Of a stretch of DNA of 47,500 bases, positions 19,823-29,500 are shown piece after piece (position 1 is the first letter of the stretch; the number at the start of each line of letters is the position of its first letter). Under the pieces are notes generated by a model. That model ran no database searches, had not been told where the DNA came from, and saw nothing but the letters and a program-made list of their open reading frames with translations. Source of the stretch: Symbiodinium natans (lineage: Eukaryota; Sar; Dinophyceae; Suessiales; Symbiodiniaceae); contig CAJNDS010002587.1 in NCBI GenBank assembly GCA_905221605.1, forward strand, positions 1 through 47,500, in the 5' to 3' direction. Made by a program: the position numbers and the translations under genes.

Positions 19823-21712
19823 ATGAAAATGGTTGAGCTGGCAAGCATGTTGCTCTTGTCCACAACCCTGCTTTGCCCCTCGTGCGCCGCGCGAGCAATG
19901 GTTTTTGTACGTCTATAGGGACGACCACATGACGGCCGCCATTGGCAAAGTCACCCGAAGTGTCTGCCTCTCACGCAGGACCCTATAAACCCTGAACCCG
20001 AAACCCTATGAAGTGAGATGCGGCGAGCCCTCCACGGGCGGTTTGCAAGTGTGCTACCCGTGGATGCAGCAGCCCCAAGCCCTCAAAGGGCTTAGGAGTT
20101 TTAGGATTCCTAAACCCCGCACCCTAAGTTTAGGGGCCAAAAGGACTTTAGGACACCCCCGACAAGAAAGAAAAACAACAAAAAAAACAACGAAACCTGC
20201 CTCGCGCCCACCTCCTCGCCACCTAGCGGGGGAAGATGAGTTTTTGAGGGCCTCTTGGGGGCTTCTGCTGACTGAGCATGGTTCGGGGCCTGGCGCGCCT
20301 TCTCCGAGGGATTATAGGGAAACTCTTGGGCTTGAAGGGTGTCATTACACGGGGCTTCTAGAGGGTTTATCAGAAGGAGGGAGGGAGGGAGGGAGGGAGA
20401 GATAGATACTGTTTTAAATCTATATGTGTATATATATATGTACAGATAGAAGAAAGAGAGATAGAAGAAAGAGAGACACAGAGAGAGAGAGAGAGAGCCA
20501 GAGAGAACGAGAGAGCGATAGAGAGAGAGAGGGAGACAGTGAGAGGGAAAGAGAGCAGACTGAATCAGCTTCGATGGCCTATGTGCAGTACCGCCGCTTC
20601 GCCGAAGGTGATGGCATACCGGGTTGCTGCATCCGCCGGGAGATCCGGCGCCGGGCGCTTCGCGCGCATCGCCCTCGCCTGCATCTGCCGTGCCATCCCG
20701 AGGGTCCAGCAGACTCGGGCACGCATCAGGGAACTGCTAGTTGGGATGTTCCCCCTTCTACTAAGAGTCCCCACATTATAATCCCTACTAGGGACTGTTA
20801 GTACAAGGGGGAGCATCCCAAGCTGCTAGATTCAAAAAGGGGTTCAAGTTGATGGAAGGCTTCGGGAAGTTGAGAAGGTTTAGGTTTGGGTTCTCTTGGC
20901 TGACCCTGAACCCTAAACCCTAAACCCTAAACCCTAAACCCTAAACCCTAAACCCTAAACCCTAACCCTGACGGGATTCGGGAACTCGACAGTAACCTTC
21001 GGCATGCCTCCTCGCCCATGACTCAAGATCTCGGCAGGGAGCTGACAGCGGCTGCGCTGCAAACGGCTCTGCCAAGGAATGGGTTTAGGGTTTAGGGTTT
21101 AGGGTTTAGGGTTTAGGGTTTAGAGTTTAGGGTTTAGGGTTTAGGGTTTAGGGTTTAGGGTTTAGGGTTTAGGGTTCTTGCGCCGCGTAGTGGAGGCCCG
21201 CCACTCAAGTTGAACCCGAATACAAGCCAGGTTTGGCTGCCCTTTGCTTAAGAACCCGCCCCCCCCTCCCCCCAAAAAAAAAAAAAAAACCAGAACAAAA
21301 TCCCTTTCTTGCTCTGATAAGGAAGAATATCGTTTTTTTTTTTTTTTTGGGGGGGGGGGGGGGCAAAGAGTAGTTGGGGTTTAGGGTCCAAGCCCCAACA
21401 CGTAATCACCTAATCAAACCCCGAGCTGGGGCGCCGCGCGTTCCACATGGCCGGCGGCAGGCACGCTCCGCGCCCTGACCCGCTTGAATTTCGAGGATGC
21501 CAGCTGGTTGGGGGGCCAGAAATGGTTTCAACAATCATGGGAGTTTAGGGCTTAGGCTCCAGGATTTAGGGAAGTTTAGGGTCGTGGTTGAGAATTCTTT
21601 TCCGTCTCCTACAAATGGCACAACAAGTTCCGCTCACGCACCCGCAAGCTTCCACGTTTCAAGTGCCGCCGGGCGGAGCCGCCCTGCTACCCAGACACCT
21701 TTCAGCACTGTG
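19823..21712 (+). CDS. Unidentified plus-strand gene with secretory signal
   Basis: The ATG at 19823 gives MKMVELASMLLLSTTLLCPS, a signal peptide, ending at a GTACGT donor (exon 19823-19906). A middle chain is phase-perfect: 20608-20739 (44 codons, VMAYRVAASAGRSGAGRFAR...), 20830-20877 (IQKGVQVDGRLREVEK), 21038-21082 (GADSGCAANGSAKEW) and 21191-21230 (WRPATQVEPEYKP). The first of its introns (20740-20829) is a family B element with GT...AG. The second and third start GG|GTTTAGG or AAG|GTTTAGG. Later exons probably include 21430-21520 and 21593-21712 (WHNKFRSRTRKLPRFKC, Cys-rich). Links to the signal exon are by position. No family was recognised. Confidence 0.5.
20381..20560. repeat. GGGA and GA microsatellites
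   Basis: A (GAGG)n run at 20381-20402 and a long irregular GA tract at 20455-20560 lie within the putative first introns of the plus-strand gene. Confidence 0.9.
20743..20820. mobile_element. Family B element forming a GT-AG intron
   Basis: Ends GGGATGTTCCCCC and GGGGGAGCATCCC are inverted, with TAATCCCTACTAGGGACTG inside. CTGCTAG lies at both edges, so one copy is exonic and the other is the intron 3' end: an apparent 7-base target duplication. Confidence 0.8.
21083..21176 (+). repeat. TTTAGGG array directly at a splice donor
   Basis: There are thirteen units. The first unit overlaps the donor of exon 21038-21082 (TGG|GTTTAGGG). One unit reads TTTAGAG. Confidence 0.9.
21249..21372. mobile_element. 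Family G element with long homopolymers
   Basis: GCTTAAGAACCC is followed by C-runs, 16 A, a TGATAAGGAAGAATAT core, 16 T and 18 G. The A/T and C/G runs are inverted arms. A related, decayed copy spans about 21,713-21,860. Confidence 0.75.
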
Positions 21713-21895
21713 CTACTATTTGCTTATTAAGATGCCTCCCCACCCCTTCCCCCCCCCCCACCCCCTCCCCCCCAAAAAAAGAAATAAAAGAAGAATCCCT
21801 GCATTCTCCTCGCAAGGAAACAAAGTTTTTTTGCTTACTGGGTGGTTCTGAAGCAAATATAAGCAAATGGCAGTGCAAAGTTCCTGGTTGTGCAG

Positions 21896-24800
21896 TCATG
21901 CTTGATTTTTAAAGCCCTTTCTGCAACAGGCTTGCCACTTCGCTTCGCCATTGGTGCCAGCTGCATGCGCCCATTCTACAGCATCCGAAAAGACGTTCTG
22001 CAAGACAACCTTAAACCCTCAACCCAGGGCCACTCTAGTGCTTAGTATTAGCTATACCCATATGAACCCCTGGAAGGTAACCTCATGGTATTTAGTGGTT
22101 GGGAATCCGTTACAATGAAAATTAGGCACCCAATCTCAGATTACGAAACACGTTCACCAACTCGCAACAAGGGCACTTTACAACTGGGGGGTTTAGGGTT
22201 TAGGGTTTAAGGTTTAGGGTTTAGGGTCAAACTCAAACCTTGGCTTTTTATTCACGAATAATCATCATCCTCTGACACCCAACAAGGGAAAACGGTTTAT
22301 CGTTTAGGCTTGGGCTTAGCAAAGAGTTACATGTCCCAAGGTCCCTCCTGCTAAGCCTGAATCCTCAACCCTGAACCTGAACGCTGAACCGTAAACCCTT
22401 AACCCTAAACCCTAAATCCTAAACCCTTAACCCTTAACCCTAAACCCTAAACCCTAAACCCTTAACCCTAAACCCTAAACCCTAAACCCTAAACCCTTAA
22501 CCCTAACCCTAAATCCTAGCGAACAAAAACCTGGAAGACTGCCCCGTACAAGCCTTGCAAGAGCTGGATGGAGACGGGACCCTCAGGATCCTCTGCGTCC
22601 TGGCAATGCAGTTTCGGGTTTAGGGTTTAGGGTTTAGGGCTTAGGGCTTAGGGCTTAGGGTTTAGGGTTTAGGGTTTAGGGTTTAGGGTTTAGGGGGGGC
22701 CATAAACCATTCGAAAAACGCAAGGGTCGGAGGAAACCGTAGCTGTAGAGGCTTCTGCGGGTATTTCTTCCCACTCGAAGAGACCCTCTTGCCGCGGAAC
22801 CCCTAAACCCTAAACCCTAAACCCTAAACCCCGAACCCAGAAAAGATCCAAAAAGGGTGCCCCTATTGAGGGAACACCCCCGCCCTCCGGTACGAGTCCA
22901 GCAGTTTACTTGTCTCGTGCTGCAGCAGGCGATGGATCAATCACCTCAGGGTCTGATTCCCTCAGCCTAACAAAAAGGAACTAACCCTAAACCCTAAACC
23001 CTAAACCCTAACAATAATAGGGCGGGTTGGGTGTGTCTTGCAGGAACCAGAAGGGCGCCTTTTTGTTCTGCGAATGTGGCGCTTTCATCTCTGGCAGCTC
23101 GAACTACTTGGAGGTTCATGGGAAGTTATAAGTGGGGTTTTATGTTTGGTAGCTATACTTCTAGCCTTTTACTTGTGGTACATATAACCCTACTTAGAAC
23201 TACCCATGAACGTCCAAGTAACATCCCTCCACTTTGTAGTCGTACCTTGTTTAAGATCGACAGCATTCTCTGTTCTGTCTGTTCTGTGCTGAGGTGCGCG
23301 AATGACGCTGCGAATGATCCTCTTGCCAGCTGGTGTGCCAGAAACGGAAGAGAGAAATCTTCACCTAATCGAATTGGGGGTTTACGAAAGTAGGAGACCC
23401 CTAAAATAGAGCCCCAAATAGTAGGATTCCCTTAAATAAAGGACCCCAACAAGGTACCCCTAACATCGTAAACCCCCAATTGAGCCCTGAACGCCATCAA
23501 GCACCAGGCCAGACCCGTGCTCACTCTTGGATTCCATCAGGATCCATGACCTGCATCCGCTCATTTTGCAGCGCGGCCTGCGGAACTTGCCCCAGGGAGC
23601 CGGCCTGGCGCTTTTTTTCAGGGGGTTTACGATACTCCCCGAAATGTTCCCCCTGATACTAACAGTCCTTCATAGGGATTATGATAAAGGGTACGAGAAT
23701 CCCTATTAGGACTGTTAGAATAAAGGGGGTACATCTTAAGACTACCCTCAGAACCATATCAATTAAAACATAACTGGTCAGATCATTGCTTGGGTTTGTT
23801 AACAAAACTGTAAACCCTAAAACGACTAGAGTTTAGGTTTTGGGGGTTGGGCTGATCCCATGCATGGACCGACCGCGATCGAAGGTAGGATCCCACCGAA
23901 GTGTATCAAAACACCTGAAACACTACCCAGGCCTCCAATACCCCTCGACTCGTAGCTCCTAGTTTGTTTGCTTAGGGGTTGGGCTACGTGCAGCGACCTG
24001 AACCCTCCACCGCTGTTTTGCATCCGGGCTCTACGTGGTATCTGCCGGAGCCAAAGACTCAACCCACTTCGCTCCATCTCATGATATTCACAAGACAGCC
24101 CACGCCAATAACATGCAAACCCCTAAACCCCTAAACCCCTAAACTCCTAAGCCCCTAAGCCCCTAAGCCCCTAAACCCTAAGCCCCTAAATCCCTAAACC
24201 CCTGAATCCCCAACCCATACACCTGGCCTGGCTTGCTCCCTTGACGAAGGGATATGCAGACTCAGCGCTCCCACGGATGCGAACCGCTTTCGCCCGCACC
24301 GTACCGGGCTGCTCTTTGCCGGCCTCCGCCACACCTGAGGGTTTAGGGTTTAGGGTTTAGGGTTGAGGGTTTAGGGTTTAGGGTTTAGGGTTTAGGCAGG
24401 GCGTGCGGCCTTGTTGTAGACCTTGGAATCCGATGAGGGGCATGATAGTAGCAGTAAGAACCTACCAAACAGTGTAGCTTTGAGGTTCTTAAGGTAGAGA
24501 ACTTTTCTTCCATCTGGGCTGGGTGGGGAGCTACTTGCACAACCTGATCAGCTCTACTGGCTGACACGCCATACACACGCTCTCTCCCTAAACCCTGAAC
24601 CCTAAACCCACAATCCTAGGGTTAAGGGCTCAGGGTTGTGAAAGACTTGCAGTCTGGCTTTTGTGCTGTAGGAAGAACGCATGGCTGCTCTCACACATTG
24701 CACGCCAGCGCGAAAGCCATGCCTTCAACCTACGGACACTCTCCCTAACCTTAAACCCTAAACCACCAGGGCCCAACACTCTCCGCTGCCCTCCACCACG

Positions 24801-25554
24801 GAATTTGCGGGCGCTTGGTACTCCACGTACTAAGCTGAGCAAAGAGAGGTAGAATTCAAAACCCTAAACCTTGCCTGAACTGCAAACCCTCGACCTAAAT
24901 GTCATTGCAAAGGCGGCCAGGCAAAAAATGTCTAATAGGGTTTAGGGTGAACTACAGTAATATGATCCTCGGAAGCCCCGGTCAAAGAGCATACTTAACT
25001 AGAATTCAGGGCCTACCTATAGGGTACCAACCATGGAACCCGAAAACCCTAAACGCTGCAAGTGAAAGGGCGAAGTCTGAAAGATGCCCAGGGCACGGTC
25101 TGCCGGGATGCTTCCGCTTGGGAACTCCTCGCGCGCCACCCCGAAGCCCTTCTTTTTTGCACCACCCCCCCCCCCCCCCCCTAGAGGCCCTGAAGCCGTT
25201 TAGGCCTTGTGAACCAGAAGCTGGTACTCATGCCTGGAAGCAACTCACGAGCAGAGGCACGTTTAGCCCCCTATAAACCCTAAACCCTAAACCCTTTTAA
25301 GACTGGAACTGAGGCCAGGGCAGAAACCCTAAACTCTAAGGTTTATAAAGTTTAGGGCCCCAAGCTCTAGGAGGTTTACGGCCTGGCGCTGGGGGTTCTA
25401 GGAAACCTCGGGGGCTCCCTTCAGGAGCCTCGGGGCTGGTGGCCCGCCCCCACTTTTTTGGAATGAGCACGGTTGGTACATATATTGTTTATACATATAT
25501 ACATATATACATATATGCATATATACATATATACATATATACATATACACATAT

Positions 25555-25585
<31 letters not shown>

Positions 25586-26273
25586 TTATATTGTATGTTA
25601 TGTATTGTATACAATAAATTATATATTGTAGATAAAAATAGCCAGGTTTTGGCACTAGTGCGGTTTAAAGAAGAGGCGCACCACTTGTCGGTTTTAGGGT
25701 TCATGGCTTAGGGTTTTCCTGGACAGAATGCTCTTCAACACAATGCTCCTGGATCACTGAGGCGCAGCTGGCCACCAGCTCCTGCAAGGGCTTGCTGAGG
25801 CTTCACAGGGATGTGCGGGTTAGGGTTTAGGGTTTAGGGTTTAGGGTTTAGGGTTTAGGGTTTAGGGTTTAGGGTTTAGGGTTTAGGGTTTAGGGTTTAG
25901 GGTTTAGGGTTTAGGGTTTAGGGTTTAGGGGGCTCCCAGAAAAATTGAGGCTCCGTCTTTTTGCCGCGGTCTCATCGGTCTCTGCAATAGGGATGCTACT
26001 ACATTCAGTGGGATGCTAACTTTGACCCTTTCTTTTTTGGAAACTCGCACATGGCCTCGGCGTTTGGTGTGCGTAGGGTTGAGAAGGATCAAAAACAAAA
26101 CAACACCCTGTTTTTGGAAGCCGGAAACCAAGGCCTGAGCCCCTAACCCTCAACCGCATCGGGTTAAGCTGGTAGCAAACCCTAAACCCTAAACCCTAAA
26201 CCCTAAACCCTAAACCCTAAACCCTGTAGCAGTCCTCATGCACCAGGGACAGCTCGGGGGCCTGCTCCTGCTG
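21896..26273 (-). CDS. Unidentified minus-strand gene(s), long exon chain to a stop
   Basis: Good exons, in order, are: 26273-26223 (QQEQAPELSLVHEDCYR, donor AGG|GTTTAGGG); 25794-25719 (PLQELVASCASVIQEHC); 25250-25190; 25161-25065 (EFPSGSIPADRALGIFQ); 24742-24703; 24545-24515; 24340-24211 (VAEAGKEQPGTVRAKAVRI); 23585-23525 (PQAALQNERMQVMDPDG, GTGAGC donor); 23329-23222 (SFAASFAHLSTEQTEQRML); about 23111-23041 (VRAARDESATFAEQKGALL); 22793-22713; 22599-22531 (DAEDPEGPVSIQLLQGLYGA, GT donor); and the last, 21997-21896, ending KGFKNQA then TGA. Telomere arrays and family A, B and H elements lie between. It may be two genes. No family was recognised. Confidence 0.5.
22200..22700. repeat. Mixed telomere arrays around an exon
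   Basis: CCCTAAA/CCCTTAA arrays at 22385-22520 and TTTAGGG/CTTAGGG arrays at 22618-22695 bracket exon 22599-22531 with the C-rich strand on the left and the G-rich strand on the right in plus view. Confidence 0.9.
23105..23220. mobile_element. Family A element in an intron position
   Basis: Arms TACTTGGAGGTTCATGGGAA and ACTACCCATGAACGTCCAAG flank it. It lies between minus-strand exons 23329-23222 and 23111-23041; removing it with one TA copy restores a continuous frame (GGMLVRAARDESATF). Confidence 0.75.
23376..23490. mobile_element. Family H-like element
   Basis: TTGGGGGTTTACGA and TCGTAAACCCCCAA are exact inverted arms. Between them lie short ACCCC/GGGGT motifs. It follows a GTGAGC donor of exon 23585-23525 in the minus sense. 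Confidence 0.75.
23644..23734. mobile_element. Family B element
   Basis: It runs ATGTTCCCCCTGATACTAAC ... GAATCCCTATTAGGACTG ... AAGGGGGTACAT, with the same arm order as the other family B copies. It lies just upstream of exon 23585-23525 on the minus strand. Confidence 0.8.
24118..24200 (+). repeat. Variant array CCCCTAAA
   Basis: An eight-base unit with four C, partly changed to CCCCTAAG, repeats about nine times next to exon 24340-24211. A second eight-base block of the reverse sense (TTTAGGGG) is at 33,725-33,785. Confidence 0.9.
25487..25590. repeat. ATACAT microsatellite
   Basis: Tandem ATACATAT units end in pure (AT)n. Tyr/Ile frames over it are artefacts. Confidence 0.95.
25815..25931 (+). 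repeat. TTTAGGG array
   Basis: There are sixteen nearly perfect units, between minus-strand exons at 26,029-25,935 and 25,794-25,719. It is therefore probably intronic. Confidence 0.95.
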
Positions 26274-26564
26274 CTCAGGGTGCAGAGCTTAGGAGGTTTT
26301 TACCATCCGCCTAGGTGACTGTCAGTCGCACTGCAGGGACTACCACAAGTGCACAATAGTTACTCATACTGACTCATACACTTACAGGGTTTACACGCCG
26401 CTGTCTCACAGGGTTTAGGGTTTAGGGTTTAGGGTTTAGGGTTTAGGGTTTAGGGTATGGCATGCGATCACATCGATACGCCCAGCACCTGCTCCTGCAT
26501 TCAGCATTCAAGACAGCTGCGGCAGCAACCATCGGAACCATCCGTTTCGCAAACGCCAAATCCG

Positions 26565-29500
26565 CTACCTCCAATCACCAAGGTCCTGGTTCAGGACGTG
26601 CTCAAACTCTGCACCCAGCTGGGCAATCTGAGGGGAAACAACATGTGACGATATGGGCCTTGATCGACATGCTGTGCACTTACTGCGGTATTCCTTACAT
26701 TATTAAAATCCATAACTACAAGGAATATATCATATATTAAGCTAGAGGCCACAAGAAGGGCCCATAGCTCATAAGTATTCTAAAGCTTACCGGAGGAGAA
26801 AGAAAGAAAGAAATAAAGAAAGAAAGAAGAAAAAACAAAAAACGAACCACCAGCCGACTGGAGCTCTCATCAACCGCTTAATCACTCGGGCGCCATAGGC
26901 CCCAAACCCGCGTAGAACCACGCAACTCCGAACAGGGTTTCGGGGCTATAAGGGCTAGGCTGGAGCCGAAAGGCATTCGGTCTGGGTTTGAGTTGATATT
27001 GAAGACCTTCCTGCACATGTCTCATTCTACCTCTTGGAGGTTCTGAGTTATTCTTCTCACGCATAGATTTCATGCATCTTGCCCTTCATCATTATAGTAG
27101 TATTATTGGTATGCTGCTGAGGGGTTGGCACACCCCTCGCGGCGGCCTCCTGCAGCGACGATCGGAACGGAGCACGCCCCCAGTCGCTGCCGAGGAAGTG
27201 CAGGTCATCCACCTCACAGCTTGACAGCGCCAAGGCCCTAAACCCTAAAACCCAAGACCTTACACTCAAAAACCTGAAACCTTACACCCAAAAGCGCCCC
27301 AACTCAAACCTGAAAACCCTCTCTCTCTCTCACGTACTCAGGAAACCAGTCAGACGTGGTCCCGGAAAGTGGGCGAAACCTGAAACATCTGAAACGCTAA
27401 ACCCAAAACCCTCCAGGCGCTCAGAAACCCCAAAACCCTAGAGCCTGAACCCTAAACCCTAAACCCTAAACACTAAACCCTAAAACCCTAAACCCTAAAC
27501 CGTAAACCGTAAACCGTAAACCGTAAACCGTAAACCGTAACCTAGAGCCTAAAACCTAAACACTAATTGAACGCATTGCCCATGAGGACCCCGCCAGACC
27601 CAGGGCCGACTCCGCAACGATGAAGTCGATCTGCCGCAGAAGTTCATCTTTTGCCTTGGTTTAGGGTTTAGGGTTTAGGGCTTAGGGCTTAGGGTTTGAT
27701 CTCCACGCGTTTCTGTGGGCGTGTGAGGCGCCCCAGCAAAAGAATGCGAAAGACACGGGCCACCTAGGCATTAGCTCCTTCCAACTTTGCCGTAAGGGAT
27801 CAGAGTCTATAACCTCAAACACCACAAGCGCCCTAAACCAATGAAGTGGAACTTGTAGAGCTCCTTTTTTCCCCTAAGCCTACGCCCTACAGGGTGGGGC
27901 CCCCTAGTTATAAGTAGAGTTATAAGGGCCCTAAATTGGGTTATAAGGACCCTAAGTTAGGTTATAAGTCCCTTAACTACAGTTAGTATAGTAAGGGGGC
28001 CCCACCCTGTACACGCACAGGGAGGCCGGGAGGCCCGGAAGATCCCCCAATGGCCTTGTCCGTCTTGGACTGGAGCGCAGCTTCGTCGTCCACGAGGGCC
28101 GGCGCAGCTTTCCTAGGCTCCTGGATCACTAAGCAAAACGACATGATAAGCTTTATGGGTTTAGGGTTTAGGGTTTAGGGTTTAGGGTTTAGGGACTGGG
28201 TCCTGATAAGCACACCATGGTCTAGAAGGGACCCCCAAAAAGGCACCCTGCTTTTGAGATCCCAAGTCTGAAGGCTGCCTAGGGTGGTTCTGATAGTGAC
28301 AGGTTGGGATGTTCCCCCTAAACCCTAAACCCTAAACCCTAAACCCTAAACCCTTAACACAGTCCTCAATACGGATTCATTATAACGCGGTGCACAAAAA
28401 TCCCTATTTTAGGACTGTTAGTGACACAACCCGGTCCAGGAGTGAGCCACAGAACTCTTTGGGTTTAGGGTTTAGGGTTTAGGGTTTAGGGTTTAGGGTT
28501 TAGGGTTTAGGGTTTAGGGTTGCATGCCCCATAGACTGAAGCCATTTCAAGCCTTTAAGTAAACACTCTAGACCCTAAACCCTAAACCCTGCGGGCCAAA
28601 AGCTGAACCCCAAAACATCGGACAAAATGATGCTTCACGGCTTCAAAGCCCGCAGACTCTCTACAGGACGTGTCCCTAAGCGCCCACACCTCAAATCCTA
28701 AACCCTAGGCCCTTTCTGAAAACCCTTGTGCAACTGTACGGTTTTAAAACCTTAAACCCTAAACCATGAACCTTCTTTTGCAGATCAGGACTGCTTGGCA
28801 GAAACCCCTAAACCTAGACCGTGAATCGAGGTTTGGAGGTTTGGGGGAGGCTCCATGGGCCTGAATTTGCAGCTTGAGGTCTTTATACTTACTGATTGTG
28901 GGCTCTTAGTAGGGAATGACAGGATTCGGTACTCTGCGTAGCTATTCATTAAGGGGAAATATAGGAACCCTAGGCTGCAAAAACTAACCCCTAAACCCAA
29001 AAATTTGCCCCAAACCCCAAACCCTAAACCCTAAACCCCAAAACCCCTATGGGTTTAGGGTTTAGGGTTTAGGGGCCCTGTGCTCCTCCTCGGTCAGGCC
29101 CATCGCTGCAGCCACTGCACTGCGCCTCGATGCACCGAGCCGTCTTGCGCACCCTCAACCTCTGACTGTTCACCCTGAAGCTCTCTTCCGCCATAGAGCT
29201 ACAACCATATACATATGGATAGATAGATACATAGATAGATAGGTAGATAGATAAAGCAGAAGGAGGATAGATAGGTGGATAGACATATATATATATATAT
29301 ATGGCTGTATATGTACTTGGGGTTTACACACGCAGAGGTAAACCAACTTCCTAAGGGGCTAGAGAAAGCTTTATTAAACCCGCGTTTTTGGCAGGCCACC
29401 CAAGAATCCTACGAGGGGGTTTTACAACCAGAACCTACAGAAGGGGTCGGTTTTTTGGGGGTTCTACTTCTCTTCACCCTAAACCCTAAACCCTAAACCC

